A stretch of DNA of 64,000 bases from DATEPR01 sp963780635 (GCA_963780635.1 CAWACW010000014.1:310001-374000), one strand, 5' to 3'; positions 1 through 8,818 are shown, counted from the first letter of the stretch. The notes: generated by a model from the letters alone, not told the origin. Made by a program: numbers and translations.

Positions 1-983
1 GTGTCCTTCTGCGGGCTGAAACCTGGGATTCGGGTGTCAGGTCGTAAGGTGACTCCGTCATCGGCCGCTCGTATCTCGGCCATGTTCGCGCTGCCCGGCA
101 GATGGGATACCCCCGTGGGCTCGCCTCCGCTCACCTCGAACACCGTACCCGCAACGGACAGTTCGGAAAGCAGGCCGGCGTCCCGCAGACGGGTACACGC
201 CTGAACCGGAGTCCACGGGTACATGACAGCGTTACACCAGCCGAAGTCGCCATCCGTCGAGGACACATGCCACCCTGACGCGAACGGCACGGTCAGGCGA
301 GCGCCCAGGGTGCTCCAATATCGGTCGAAGTTCAGGATCGAGCGTCGGGTCGCTTCGGCATACGGCGCACGCAGGGTGCGCTCTGTCAACACTCCCGGTG
401 GCACATAGGTGTGCGCCGGAACGAGACCGAGGCTGACGCGCAGTGCGGGTCGGCCGGTGAACCATTCCCATGTCTCGGGATGGAGTACGGCGTCGGCGCA
501 CATCATCACCGAGTCCTTGCCCGACCGAACCAGCAGGCTCATCTCCGGGAACGGGACCCGGGACTTGAAGGACTGCACGGAAGCGGCGCCGAGCTCAAAC
601 GCCGCACCAGGTTCGATCGGGCGGAACGTGGAGTACCCGAGCGCACGGAGGGTCAGCGGGATGGGGAGATGCCCCATGCCCGAAGTGCCGGGCCGCGGGA
701 TGCCCTGTTCGGGGAAGATGATCGGGGTCTCCCGGGCCCAGTCGTCACCCAGCCGCGCGCGAAGCAGATCGAGGCTGGGATAGTGGAGATGATCGCAGTG
801 ATGATGGGTGAGCACCACGTAATCAATGCCTTTGTCGATCTCGTCCCAGACGGCATCGGGAAACATGATGTTACGTTCCCAGAAGCGATCCAGTCGGCGT
901 GTCAGCCACGGATCGACCAGGATGCGGGTGTTCTCCACTGTGACGAGCGCGGTCGCGTGTCCCAGTGAGGTGAGGGTGATCAT
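1..983 (-). CDS. MBL-fold metallohydrolase (C-terminus beyond window)
   Basis: The frame starts with ATG at 983 and stays open for 327 codons to the window edge. Residues 60-65 read HHHCDH, which fits the metallo-beta-lactamase HxHxDH zinc motif, and follow an ILVDPW strand typical of the fold. A later CADAV segment (near residue 150) could give another metal ligand. MBL proteins are metal-dependent hydrolases or oxidoreductases; the substrate here is unknown. The ATG overlaps the stop of the upstream SUMF1-like gene (TCATGA), so the two are translationally coupled. The gene is partial because it runs off the window. Confidence 0.85.
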   Translation of the reverse strand, partial: MITLTSLGHATALVTVENTRILVDPWLTRRLDRFWERNIMFPDAVWDEIDKGIDYVVLTHHHCDHLHYPSLDLLRARLGDDWARETPIIFPEQGIPRPGTSGMGHLPIPLTLRALGYSTFRPIEPGAAFELGAASVQSFKSRVPFPEMSLLVRSGKDSVMMCADAVLHPETWEWFTGRPALRVSLGLVPAHTYVPPGVLTERTLRAPYAEATRRSILNFDRYWSTLGARLTVPFASGWHVSSTDGDFGWCNAVMYPWTPVQACTRLRDAGLLSELSVAGTVFEVSGGEPTGVSHLPGSANMAEIRAADDGVTLRPDTRIPGFSPQKD

Positions 984-2347
984 GACTCCGGCTCCAAGTC
1001 GTATGCGCAGCGAAATCCAACTTCGTTGTGTCGGTCGGTGAGCAGGTCCCGACCCCGGTAGCTCGTTGCCAGGCACACCGGCGGCGACGTCCAGGTTCCA
1101 CCTCGCAGCACGTGGAACGCATCCTTGCGGTTCATGAACTCGGTCGGCGACCGGTGGCGGAAGAACGGGTCCATGTCCTGCTTGGTGTAGTAGTTCGTAC
1201 CGGTGATCTCCCAGACGTTCCCCGCCATCTGAAGCGCGCCGTACGGGCTAGCGCCCTCGGCGAGCGCATAGGCCGACACGAGGGGGATTTCCGGTGTCTT
1301 GTGCGAGTCGCAGGTGAGCAGGATCTCCTCCAACTCAGCCAGGTCGGCCGGCTCCTGATGCATCGAACGTCCGATGTAGTTGGCGCGATCGGGGTGCCAT
1401 TCGTTGCCCCACGGGTAAAGTCGTTCGTCGTCACCGCGTGCCGCTTTTTCCCACTCGTCTTCCGTAGGCAGGCGTCCCCCGGCCCACCGCGCGAAGGCCC
1501 AGGCGTCGTACCAGTTGATGCCGACGACGGGGAAATCCGGCTGGTTGAATCGAGGGTCGTGCCGGTGCGAGGGCACATGATCGACCCCGACCGGCTGGTC
1601 AGGGTGATCCCATCGGGTGTCGTCGCCGATGTCCTGGAGAAACTGCTCGTATCGAGTATTGGTGACCGCCACCCGGTCGATGTAAAAGCTCTTGAGGTGG
1701 ACCGCACGGCGAGGGTTGTCCCGCTGTTCCATCGCGAACTGGCCCACCTCGGTAACATCGACCCCGGCTGTGAAAGGCCCATCAGGGACGAGGATGACGT
1801 CCTGCTCGGTCCGCTGCCGTTTCCGTTGGACGATGGCGGCGCGCAGCGGGGCGAACATGTCGTCCTCGAGAAGGCGGAGCCGTGCCGGATCGCGGCTGCC
1901 GAAGATCTCGATCAGCGTCGACTTCGCGAACGCCGCGCCGCAGCCGACAGGCTTACGAGCGTGGCCCGATTGGGTGAAATTGCTGGGCCAGCCGCAGATC
2001 TGGATCACGTCGCGGGCGGCATCGGTCATCCGATGTAGCCGGATCAGCGTCAGCGCGGCGAACGCGACCCAGTCGACATCGTCGTGTGATGCGCTCGCCA
2101 CGACCGTGCGGATCTCGTCGTCATCCGGGAAGAGTTCGACGGCGCATTCCAGGGCGAGGCGGCGTACAGCCCATTCCGGATGGTATAGCGTCAGCCGCCG
2201 AAGCCGCTGCTTGTTGCTTTCACTGGCTCCGGCGCTACGGAGACAGTCCGATATTCCCTGGACGCTCGACCAGAACTCCTTGTCGCTGGCGTGATTCACG
2301 GGAAAATCTGCCAACAGGGACGTGTCTAAATCGCTCATTAGTGGCAT
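980..2347 (-). CDS. SUMF1/formylglycine-generating-enzyme-fold protein with helical N-terminal domain
   Basis: 455 aa. Residues 1-180 are helical and HEAT-like. Residues 184-451 match the FGE-sulfatase (SUMF1/EgtB/PvdO) fold: ILVPDGPFTAG, GGRLPTEDEWEKAARG, YPWGNEW, MAGNVWE, LRGGTW and GFRCAYD. In true FGE the GG(S/T)(Y/W)xC segment carries the first of two copper-binding cysteines. Here that position is Ser421, and the only nearby Cys (425) is out of register. Oxidation of a substrate Cys to formylglycine is therefore unlikely, and another chemistry or a binding role is more plausible. ATG at 2347 or 2338 is possible; neither has a strong ribosome site. The gene sits between a tiny peptide gene and an MBL-fold gene. 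Confidence 0.85.
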   Translation of the reverse strand: MPLMSDLDTSLLADFPVNHASDKEFWSSVQGISDCLRSAGASESNKQRLRRLTLYHPEWAVRRLALECAVELFPDDDEIRTVVASASHDDVDWVAFAALTLIRLHRMTDAARDVIQICGWPSNFTQSGHARKPVGCGAAFAKSTLIEIFGSRDPARLRLLEDDMFAPLRAAIVQRKRQRTEQDVILVPDGPFTAGVDVTEVGQFAMEQRDNPRRAVHLKSFYIDRVAVTNTRYEQFLQDIGDDTRWDHPDQPVGVDHVPSHRHDPRFNQPDFPVVGINWYDAWAFARWAGGRLPTEDEWEKAARGDDERLYPWGNEWHPDRANYIGRSMHQEPADLAELEEILLTCDSHKTPEIPLVSAYALAEGASPYGALQMAGNVWEITGTNYYTKQDMDPFFRHRSPTEFMNRKDAFHVLRGGTWTSPPVCLATSYRGRDLLTDRHNEVGFRCAYDLEPES

Positions 2348-2382
2348 CCATTATGTGAGTGGGGATATCTGTGTGCTGAGGA

Positions 2383-2424
2383 AACGCCCCGCCCGCCCGG
2401 CCGCGGCGAGACGAGCGGAGCGTT
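2383..2424 (-). terminator. Hairpin between peptide gene and SUMF1-like gene (attenuator?)
   Basis: On the minus strand the arms AACGCTCCGCTCG and CGGGCGGGGCGTT pair over 13 bp with two G-U wobbles and a 16-nt loop, followed by TTTCC. It lies about 15 nt after the stop of the 20-codon ORF and 36 nt before the SUMF1-like start. It could act as a leaky terminator that gives more peptide mRNA than enzyme mRNA. The structure was read by eye; the function is inferred. Confidence 0.6.
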
Positions 2425-2438
2425 CGACTACTTGACGG

Positions 2439-2501
2439 TTACCACTTCACGGGGCCATCGTCGTCGTCCCTGGAGTCCAGAAAAACCTCGTCAGTGCTCA
2501 C
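2439..2501 (-). CDS. 20-aa acidic peptide, candidate precursor peptide
   Basis: GTG at 2501 follows a strong ribosome site (GGAGG, 8-nt spacer), and TAA is at 2439-2441. The product is very acidic: it begins MSTDEVFLDSR, has four Asp in a row, and ends GPVKW. An in-frame ATG at 2528 would add nine residues but would place the GGAGG inside the gene. A short acidic peptide with its own strong ribosome site, a hairpin after it, then a SUMF1-fold enzyme and an MBL-fold enzyme is the layout expected of a peptide-modification (RiPP-like) or peptide-cofactor operon. I do not recognise the peptide family. A chance ORF cannot be excluded, but the ribosome site and operon position argue against it. Confidence 0.55.
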   Translation of the reverse strand: MSTDEVFLDSRDDDDGPVKW

Positions 2502-2895
2502 TATTGCCACCTCCTTCGTCACATTCATTGCTATCCCTGACTTAGCGAGTTTCTTTGGCGCGCGGATTATTGTCAAGGTTGTCGTCCAGCCTTTCCGGTG
2601 GGCCTTGACTGGAATGTCTCAATGCACGCGGGGGCGATGCCGAGTGTGAGGTATTGGCCCATGGCCAGGCCGGCGTTGCGCACGGGCGACTGGCGCTTTT
2701 CCTCAGTTGCCGTCGGCCATGCCTACCCGGCGTCGTCTGTGGACCATTCCGGTCGCGGGCGTTCGGTCCGCCAGTAGCGGCCGGTACCGGGAAGGGTTGA
2801 GCACGTCGTGCAATTGCCACAGCAGGACATACGCCTTCGACTGAGGAATTTCCTCAGTCGCGCCACCGTGTTTCGTCGAGCTGTGCGCGCCCGGG
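2502..2895. other. Intergenic region with a 23-nt palindrome
   Basis: No convincing gene. 2529-2895 contains only short overlapping frames with no recognisable domain. It should hold the promoter of the peptide-SUMF1-MBL operon. A perfect palindrome lies at 2838-2860, about 36 nt past the end of the StrR-like gene. Confidence 0.5.
2838..2860. promoter_or_regulatory. 23-nt perfect palindrome
   Basis: CGACTGAGGAA-T-TTCCTCAGTCG is a perfect inverted repeat with 11-nt arms around one central base. No loop is left for a good RNA hairpin, so a dimeric-protein binding site is more likely than a terminator. The binding protein is unknown; the adjacent StrR/ParB-like regulator is one candidate. Confidence 0.45.
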
Positions 2896-3927
2896 TCAGC
2901 CTGTCTGGCCTGGTGAACCGCACGTGGCGTCGTTCTTGTGTCGGGCCTCCAGCTTCTCGGCAATGGCCTGACAGGTCCGCGCACAGGTGTGCATGGCCTC
3001 GGCCAGGGCTTGGATGCAGTGCGGCGGCAGGTTGCCGATCAGCTGGTCCGCGTTGTGATCCCATGGCACGGACGCACCGAGCAGTTGCAGAAATGCCCGG
3101 CCACCGTCGGTGAATCGCAGGGATGGGTCGTTGCGCAGTGTGCGAAGAATCTCGCCCGGCATCGCCGCAGCGGGTAGCCCGGGATGGCTACCCGGCGGCC
3201 GCTGGGCATGGCGGGCCATCTGCTGCTTCTGTTCGTCGTCGGTGAACCTGCGGCGCGCGTTGCGGGCGCTTCGGATCGACAATCCGGTGGCCTGCGCGAC
3301 GTCCTCCGTAGTGGCTTCGGGGTGCCTGGCCAGATACTGCCTGGCAAGTCGATGACCTGTTCGGTGATCGATCGGCCGGACTCGGCCATCAAGTCCGACG
3401 CGTGTCGTGGGTACCTCGACGTCAGAAGTGGACCTGGGTCGGAGGCTACCGACGGTTTTCGGTGACAGGCCGGTAGTCCTGGCGATGGCGCGGTCGGACC
3501 ATTCCGGATGGATCTCGATGATCCGCTGGGCGGCAAACCTACGATCGGCCCGCGTTAGCGGCAGTCCATGTGTGGTGTTCTGCTTGACGGACAGCACATA
3601 GGCTTCGTTCTCGTCACCGTCGAAGAACGTGGCTCCGACTGTCGTGTCACCGCGTAATCGTGCTGCTCCGAGTCGGTGAATTCCGTCAATCACCCGCATG
3701 GTCGCACGGTGTACGACGATCGGCGGTAGGGCCGAGATCGACTCGGCGAGGAGCTCGACGTGGCCCTGATCTTCCCCCGAAAGCCGCGGTGATCCGTCGA
3801 CCACAAGTAGATCGATGGACACCCGCACAGCATCTGACAATTCCACAGCGTCGGTGCGGTCATCGGCCCGCGACCGCGCTCCGGTTCGCTGGATGGCCGA
3901 ATTGATTCGTCTTGGGCTCGTGGACAC
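2896..3927 (-). CDS. StrR-type ParB-like transcriptional regulator
   Basis: About 343 aa. The first half matches the ParB-like domain of StrR/NovG-type pathway regulators: LLVVDGSPRLSGED, LPPIVVHRATMRVIDGIHRLGAA (split here as PPIVVHRATMRVIDG and IHRLGAA), FFDGDENEAYVLSVKQN. Two helix-turn-helix-like segments follow (WSDRAIARTTGLSPKTV and ATTEDVAQATGLSIRSA). Proteins of this family activate antibiotic gene clusters by binding inverted repeats. GTG at 3927 is preferred because AAAGGGG lies six bases upstream; a TTG two codons earlier is also open. It is divergent from the SARP gene, and no biosynthetic cluster lies beside it, so it is an orphan regulator in this window. Confidence 0.8.
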   Translation of the reverse strand: MSTSPRRINSAIQRTGARSRADDRTDAVELSDAVRVSIDLLVVDGSPRLSGEDQGHVELLAESISALPPIVVHRATMRVIDGIHRLGAARLRGDTTVGATFFDGDENEAYVLSVKQNTTHGLPLTRADRRFAAQRIIEIHPEWSDRAIARTTGLSPKTVGSLRPRSTSDVEVPTTRVGLDGRVRPIDHRTGHRLARQYLARHPEATTEDVAQATGLSIRSARNARRRFTDDEQKQQMARHAQRPPGSHPGLPAAAMPGEILRTLRNDPSLRFTDGGRAFLQLLGASVPWDHNADQLIGNLPPHCIQALAEAMHTCARTCQAIAEKLEARHKNDATCGSPGQTG

Positions 3928-4578
3928 GCACAACCCCTTTGGTTCACAGAGATTAATGTTCGATGCCGGCGACGATGTCCAGGTCTTTCAGAATTGTGAA
4001 ACGTGCTGGTCGCGGCACCCGGTGCCCGGTCACCCTATGCCGGGCCAGAAGGTGGTCGGTCCTGGTGGTATACGGCGGTTCAGGCTGAAGTGCCAGGTGA
4101 GGGTGGTTGCGTTTACGGATGCGAACGGCGGCTGACAGCACGAACGAAGCTGCCATTTGTTTTGACCAAAGCAGAAGCTGCTTTCCTAGGGCGAACACCC
4201 GTTTGCACAGCACAATTTGCACGGGACGGCCTGCGCGTGCATTACAGGGCGAGCGGTCAATCACTGGCGACAGCACCGGCCGTCGATACATTCCTCGGAG
4301 GCCCGGGCCACCGAGCGGTGTCGAGCGCGGATCGAATGTCTGATCATCCCTGGCCGCCACCGAACAGCGAAACCTCGAGACCTCCCTCGGCGGCACCGGT
4401 GAGCAAACCACGCTTGTTGGCGCGCACGAAGAGCTCCTTCGTCAGCTGATACCGCCACTCAATTGGCCGTGCTCGCCACACGCTGCCCGCGTCACCTTCC
4501 CGGAACCTTCCGCGAACCTTGAATCCGCTGACCGGACCTGCTAGACCTGCACAAGTCCGAGCCGAGAGGGCGGCGGCT
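3928..4578. other. Divergent intergenic region between StrR-like and SARP genes
   Basis: 650 bases with no credible coding frame. It should carry the promoters of both divergent regulators. Two direct TTTGCAC elements occur at 4204-4224 (TTTGCACAGCACAA then TTTGCACGGGAC). No other clear structure was seen. Confidence 0.4.
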
Positions 4579-7500
4579 GTGCAGTTTCGCGTGCTGGGCG
4601 TCGTCGACGCCGTCAGTGCCGACGGTCAGGTGAACCTCGGCCACGCCCGTGTGCGGTGCGTGCTGGCGGTCCTGCTGGTCGAGGCCAATCATTTCGTATC
4701 CGTTGACCAACTCATGGAGCGGGTGTGGGGTGACCAGCCTCCACAGCGTGGCCGGAGTGTTCTGTACAGCTACGTGTCGCGCCTGAGAGCGGCTCTCTCG
4801 ACCGACCACGGCGTGCTGATCGAGCGGCGCTCGGGCGCCTACGCACTCACCGTCGATGAGGAGTCCGTTGACCTACAGCGGTTTCGGCACCTGATCAACG
4901 ATGCGCGGCTGGCGAGCGAGGACGCCAGGGCGCTGGCTCTGTTCGATCAAGCCCTGCGGTTGTGGCGCGGCGCCCCTTTCGCCGATCTGGACACGCCCTG
5001 GCTGGCCTCGATCCGCGCGGCGTTGGAAGTCGAACGAGAGGCAGCCGAACTCGACCGCACCGACGTCGCCCTTCGGTGCGGACAGCACGCAGAACTCCTG
5101 GCCGATCTGAGCACCCGCGCGGCACAGCAACCCTTCGACGAGCGCATCGCCGGCCAATGGATGCTCGCCCTGGCCGGCACCGGCCGCCAAGCCGAAGCCC
5201 TGGCCGTCTACCAACGCACCCGCACGGTGCTGCTCGACCAACTCGGCTTGGAACCCGGCCCCGAACTTCGCGACCTACACGAGCGCATCCTCGCCGGCAA
5301 TGCCCACCACGTCACCCCGGCTCCCACTACACCGCTCGTCGCACGGTCGGAGGTCGTGACACCCCACCAGTTGCCGGCGGCCGTACGACACTTCATTGGT
5401 CGGCAGACCGAACTGGACGAGCTCGCGGGCCTCCTGGAGTCGCCCGACGCCGTCGGCGGAACGGTGGTGATCACGGCGATCGACGGTATGGCCGGCATCG
5501 GCAAGACCGCGTTGGCCGTCCACGCCGCCCACCGCGTTGCCGACCGATTCCCTGACGGTGTCCTATTCACCGACCTGCACGGCTTCACTCCCGAGGCCGA
5601 CCCCACTGCACCCGAGCAAGTCCTGGACCAGCTGCTACGCGGACTCGGTGTCCCAGGGCCGCGGATTCCCCCCGATCTGGAGGCCCGGGCGGGCCTGTAT
5701 CGCAGCGTACTGGCCGATCGCCGAGTGTTGATCGTGCTGGACAACGCCGCCGACGAAACCCAACTCCAGCCGCTGCTGCCCGCCACAACGGGTTGCCGAG
5801 TCATCGTGACCTCCCGCCGGCACCTGGCCGGACTGGACGACGCCACCCGCCTCACCCTGCCCGTCCTGGACCCGGCCGATGCCGCCGGGCTGTTCTGCGG
5901 TCTCGCCGGCGACCGCGCTACGTCGGCCGACCAGCCCACCATCGACCGGATCGTCGCCCTGTGCGGCCGGCTACCGTTGGCCATCCGCATCGCCGCAGCC
6001 CGCCTGCGGCTGGACCCCACCGGCGGCCCGGACACACTGTGCGCCGAACTGGCCGACGCACTCGGCGCCGGGCAAGGACTGGAGTGGCTGACCGACGGGC
6101 ACCGGGCCGTCGGCGCCGCGCTGGCCATGTCCTTTCGGCATCTCACCGTCGACCAGCAACACGTTTTCCGACTTGCCGGCGTGCATCCCGGTCCTGATGT
6201 CGAGCCTTACTCCATGGCGGCCCTCGCGGACACCACCGTGCAGGATGCCCGGCGGCTCCTGCAGGACATGTACGCAGCCAGCCTGATCGACCAGCCGACG
6301 CACCACCGCTACACCCTGCACGACCTGGTCGCCGCCTACGCCACAACACTCGCCGCCAACCTGCCCGAACCCGACCGGCACGCCGCCCTGAACCGGCTGT
6401 ACGACCACTACGCGGCCACCACCTCGCACGCCATGAACCTCACCCGCCCGTGGGAGACCAACCAACGACCCCACCCGCCAACCACCGCTACCGCACGCGC
6501 CCTGGCCGACCGGGAACAAGCACAGGCATGGCTGGACGCTGAAACCGACAACCTGCTGGCCGCCGCACACCATGCCCCCACCCAGCAGCGGGCCGACCAC
6601 ACCCTGCGCCAGTCGGCCACCCTCCGCCACTATCTCCATGCCCGTGGCGACTACAGCCGGGCAGCGCTGCTGCACGAGCAAGCACTGACCAGCGCCCGCA
6701 GGACGGAAAACCACATGGCCGAACCGGACGCGCTCAACGGTCTCGGCACAGTCCGGCGCCTCCAGGGCCGGTACGGTCTGGCCGCCGACTGTTTCGAGCA
6801 GGCGCTGGCCGGGGCCCACCAGATCGGTGATCACACCGCCGAGCAGGACGCACTGAACGGTCTCGGGGCACGTCACTACGTGCAAGGCCGGTACGGGCCG
6901 GCCGCCGACTGTCACGGGCAGGCACTCACCAATGCCCGCCAAACCGACAATCACACCGCGGAACAGAATGCGCTGGACGGTCTCGGCCTCGTCCACTGCG
7001 CGCAGGGACAGCTGGGGCCGGCCGCCGACTATTTCCAGCAGGCACTCACCAACGCCCGCCAGACCGGCGACCACGCCACCGAACAGGTCGCGCTACGAGG
7101 TGTCGGCGCCGTCCACCTCATGCTGGGCCAGTACGAATCGGCCGCCGAGTATTTCCAGCAGGCACTCACCAGCGCTCGCCAGACCGACAACCCTCACGTC
7201 GAACAGGACGCGCTGAGCGGTCTCGGTCACGTCCACTACGTGCAGGGCCGATATGAACCGGCCGCCGACTACTTCCAGCAGGCACTCACCAGTGCCCGCC
7301 GCACCGGCCATCATGCTGCCGAGCAGGACGCGCTGAGCGGTCTCGGTCAGGTCCACTACGTGCAGGGCCGGTATGGGCCGGCCGCCGACTGTTTCGAACG
7401 TGCACTGGCCAATGCCCGCCATTCGGGCAATCGGAACGAGCAGTTCGAGGCCCACCAGGGCATCGGCCGGGTCCACCACGCCACCGGCAACCATCACGAC

Positions 7501-7755
7501 GCCTTGCTCCACCACCAGACCTCGTTGCAACTGGCCGACGATCTCGACCAACCCACCGACCAAGCCCGCGCCCACGACGGCCTAGCCCACATCCACCTGG
7601 CCCAGGACGATCCCGGTCAAGCCCGCCACCACTGGCAGGCCGCCCTGCAGTTGCTCACCAAGATGGGCACTGACCACACCGACGAACCCGGCGTCACCTC
7701 CGCGACCGTCCGCGGCCACCTGCTCGACCTGGACAACCCGGCCACGACCGAATAG
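4579..7755 (+). CDS. AfsR/SARP-family regulator with NB-ARC and TPR domains
   Basis: 1058 aa from GTG 4579, chosen because family members begin M-x-FRVLG and a GAGAGGG ribosome site precedes it; an ATG 20 codons upstream is also in frame. Order: OmpR-type winged helix (1-95), bacterial transcriptional activation domain (96-245), NB-ARC ATPase (about 270-560) with Walker A GMAGIGKT near residue 303, Walker B VLIVLDN and the GRLPLAIRIAA motif, then C-terminal TPRs. These proteins activate secondary metabolism or development genes, with ATPase and TPR parts controlling the DNA-binding part. It is divergent from a StrR-type regulator, suggesting a regulatory pair. The TPRs are coded by near-identical 120-bp repeats. 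Confidence 0.9.
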   Translation: MQFRVLGVVDAVSADGQVNLGHARVRCVLAVLLVEANHFVSVDQLMERVWGDQPPQRGRSVLYSYVSRLRAALSTDHGVLIERRSGAYALTVDEESVDLQRFRHLINDARLASEDARALALFDQALRLWRGAPFADLDTPWLASIRAALEVEREAAELDRTDVALRCGQHAELLADLSTRAAQQPFDERIAGQWMLALAGTGRQAEALAVYQRTRTVLLDQLGLEPGPELRDLHERILAGNAHHVTPAPTTPLVARSEVVTPHQLPAAVRHFIGRQTELDELAGLLESPDAVGGTVVITAIDGMAGIGKTALAVHAAHRVADRFPDGVLFTDLHGFTPEADPTAPEQVLDQLLRGLGVPGPRIPPDLEARAGLYRSVLADRRVLIVLDNAADETQLQPLLPATTGCRVIVTSRRHLAGLDDATRLTLPVLDPADAAGLFCGLAGDRATSADQPTIDRIVALCGRLPLAIRIAAARLRLDPTGGPDTLCAELADALGAGQGLEWLTDGHRAVGAALAMSFRHLTVDQQHVFRLAGVHPGPDVEPYSMAALADTTVQDARRLLQDMYAASLIDQPTHHRYTLHDLVAAYATTLAANLPEPDRHAALNRLYDHYAATTSHAMNLTRPWETNQRPHPPTTATARALADREQAQAWLDAETDNLLAAAHHAPTQQRADHTLRQSATLRHYLHARGDYSRAALLHEQALTSARRTENHMAEPDALNGLGTVRRLQGRYGLAADCFEQALAGAHQIGDHTAEQDALNGLGARHYVQGRYGPAADCHGQALTNARQTDNHTAEQNALDGLGLVHCAQGQLGPAADYFQQALTNARQTGDHATEQVALRGVGAVHLMLGQYESAAEYFQQALTSARQTDNPHVEQDALSGLGHVHYVQGRYEPAADYFQQALTSARRTGHHAAEQDALSGLGQVHYVQGRYGPAADCFERALANARHSGNRNEQFEAHQGIGRVHHATGNHHDALLHHQTSLQLADDLDQPTDQARAHDGLAHIHLAQDDPGQARHHWQAALQLLTKMGTDHTDEPGVTSATVRGHLLDLDNPATTE
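6661..7440 (+). repeat. Tandem 120-bp coding repeats (TPR units)
   Basis: Six 40-codon units repeat with exactly 120-bp spacing. The GCCGCCGAC element of each unit falls near 6781, 6901, 7021, 7141, 7261 and 7381. Each unit reads roughly DALxGLGxVHYxQGRYxPAA, then a DYFQQAL helix. Conservation at DNA level implies recent unit duplication or gene conversion inside the SARP gene. Confidence 0.85.
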
Positions 7756-7761
7756 GGAAAC

Positions 7762-7966
7762 ACCGCACCGCGCCTGGTTTGCCGAGCAACTGCGCGATCG
7801 GATCGACCACACGACCTGCAACATGGTCACGCTGCTACTCGAACTCGGGATGGCTCCGCACATCGCCCGGCACGGAGGCTTGGAGATCACCATGCAGGTC
7901 TACGCGCACGCGAACAGAAAGGCCATGCGGGAAGCGATGCGCCAGTTCGGCGAGCAGTTCCTATGA
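7762..7966 (+). pseudogene. Tyrosine integrase C-terminal remnant
   Basis: The frame RIDHTTCNMVTLLLELGMAP, HIARHGGLEITMQVYAHANR ends at TGA 7964-7966. It matches the last 60 or so residues of actinomycete phage/plasmid tyrosine recombinases (HT-x-TLLLELG, H-x(n)-Y with VYAH). The catalytic Arg and the rest of the protein are missing, so it is a dead fragment. It lies directly after the SARP stop and marks the left edge of the decayed accessory zone. Confidence 0.7.
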
Positions 7967-7994
7967 CCACTGCTACACGACTCGCTACAAATCG

Positions 7995-8019
7995 GCCCCG
8001 GGAAGATCGCTCCCGGGGC
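7995..8019 (+). terminator. Rho-independent-type hairpin
   Basis: GCCCCGGGA and TCCCGGGGC form a perfect 9-bp stem with a 7-nt loop, 28 nt after the integrase remnant stop and followed by TGTTCT. It is probably the terminator of the former integrase gene. Confidence 0.7.
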
Positions 8020-8186
8020 TGTTCTGACGGGTGGTCGTCCTTGAGGCCCTTTCAAGCCCATCGACTTTCCCCGCGCGTAGGCTTCTAGAGCTGGCAGGCG
8101 GCTGGCCAGCGAGTTTGCCGGAGGAGGAACCTCGCCCCGCTCCTCATTAGCTGCCTGGCCGCCCACAATAGCCAGTGTGATCTCAG

Positions 8187-8544
8187 TTAGCGTACTGAGT
8201 CCGTCAGAATCGGGAGGCCGAAAAGCCCGCCGTCTTCACCGTGGTCGGTGAGGCGTTGCGGTAGGACGAAGACTTCGACGAGGGTGCCGTCGGGTAGTTT
8301 CCTTGGGGGTTTCGTCGCCGTTGAGGGTGACGATGTATTGGAAACCCTCGACGTCTGCGTATTCGGCTCCCAGTTGCGGCAGAGCTGATGCGCGTTGGCG
8401 TTCGTCGACGCCGTCGAAGAGGTGGCTGTCGTGGACCAGGAAACCGGGTCCGCTTTTTTGCGGGACCAAAGGGTGATCGGGTGCTCGGGGTCGATCATCT
8501 CGACACCTTGCGCTCGACCGCCACTTTGGCGCCACTTCAGACAA
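8187..8544 (-). pseudogene. DUF2326-like protein, C-terminal remnant with frameshifts
   Basis: One frame reads GPGFLVHDSHLFDGVDERQ then FQYIVTLNGDETP. A second frame continues LPDGTLVEVF and RLTDHGEDGGLFGLP. From memory, the pieces in this order resemble the conserved C-terminus of DUF2326 proteins (found in ABC-type defence ATPase contexts), but they are split by at least one frameshift and lack the N-terminal ATPase part. Decayed; family assignment moderately sure. Confidence 0.5.
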
Positions 8545-8549
8545 TCCGA

Positions 8550-8818
8550 TCAGGCATCGACGAGGTCAGTGAGATGTGACGGCAAGACGGCGTCACCACG
8601 TCCACCGCAGGTGAACCGCGTGCCGAGCACCGTCAGCAGCAATTCGGCCGCGGTGACCCATCCCGGTTCGTACTGACGAATACGGAACGTCGTCAGCGGA
8701 GGGCCGAACGCGTCGGCGAAGCGCCTGTCGTTGAATCCGGCGACGGCCATGTCCTGTGGGCTGCCCAGGCCATGCTGCCTCAGCACCCGCGGCACGCCCA
8801 GTGTGATCAGGCCATCTC
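8550..8818 (-). pseudogene. LacI-family regulator, C-terminal remnant
   Basis: About 88 codons in one open frame: DGLITLGVPRVLRQHGL, PQDMAVAGFNDRRFADAF, PPLTTFRIRQYEPGW, then TDLVDA and a stop. This is the last third of the periplasmic-binding-like ligand domain of a LacI/GalR regulator. The DNA-binding head and most of the sensor domain are absent. Confidence 0.65.

Noticed and set aside
980..2347. Genuine formylglycine-generating enzyme (with a sulfatase partner)
   Set aside because: The required cysteine pair is absent and no sulfatase lies nearby.
4204..4230. TTGCAC elements as a distant copper-regulon operator
   Set aside because: The two elements are direct, not inverted, and only one partly fits the half-site; far from copper genes.
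5208..7074. Minus-strand frames over the SARP gene
   Set aside because: Antisense shadows; the TPR repeats simply repeat in them too.
6661..7440. Regular repeats as a possible CRISPR array
   Set aside because: The 120-bp units are coding, lack unique spacers and translate to TPR helices.
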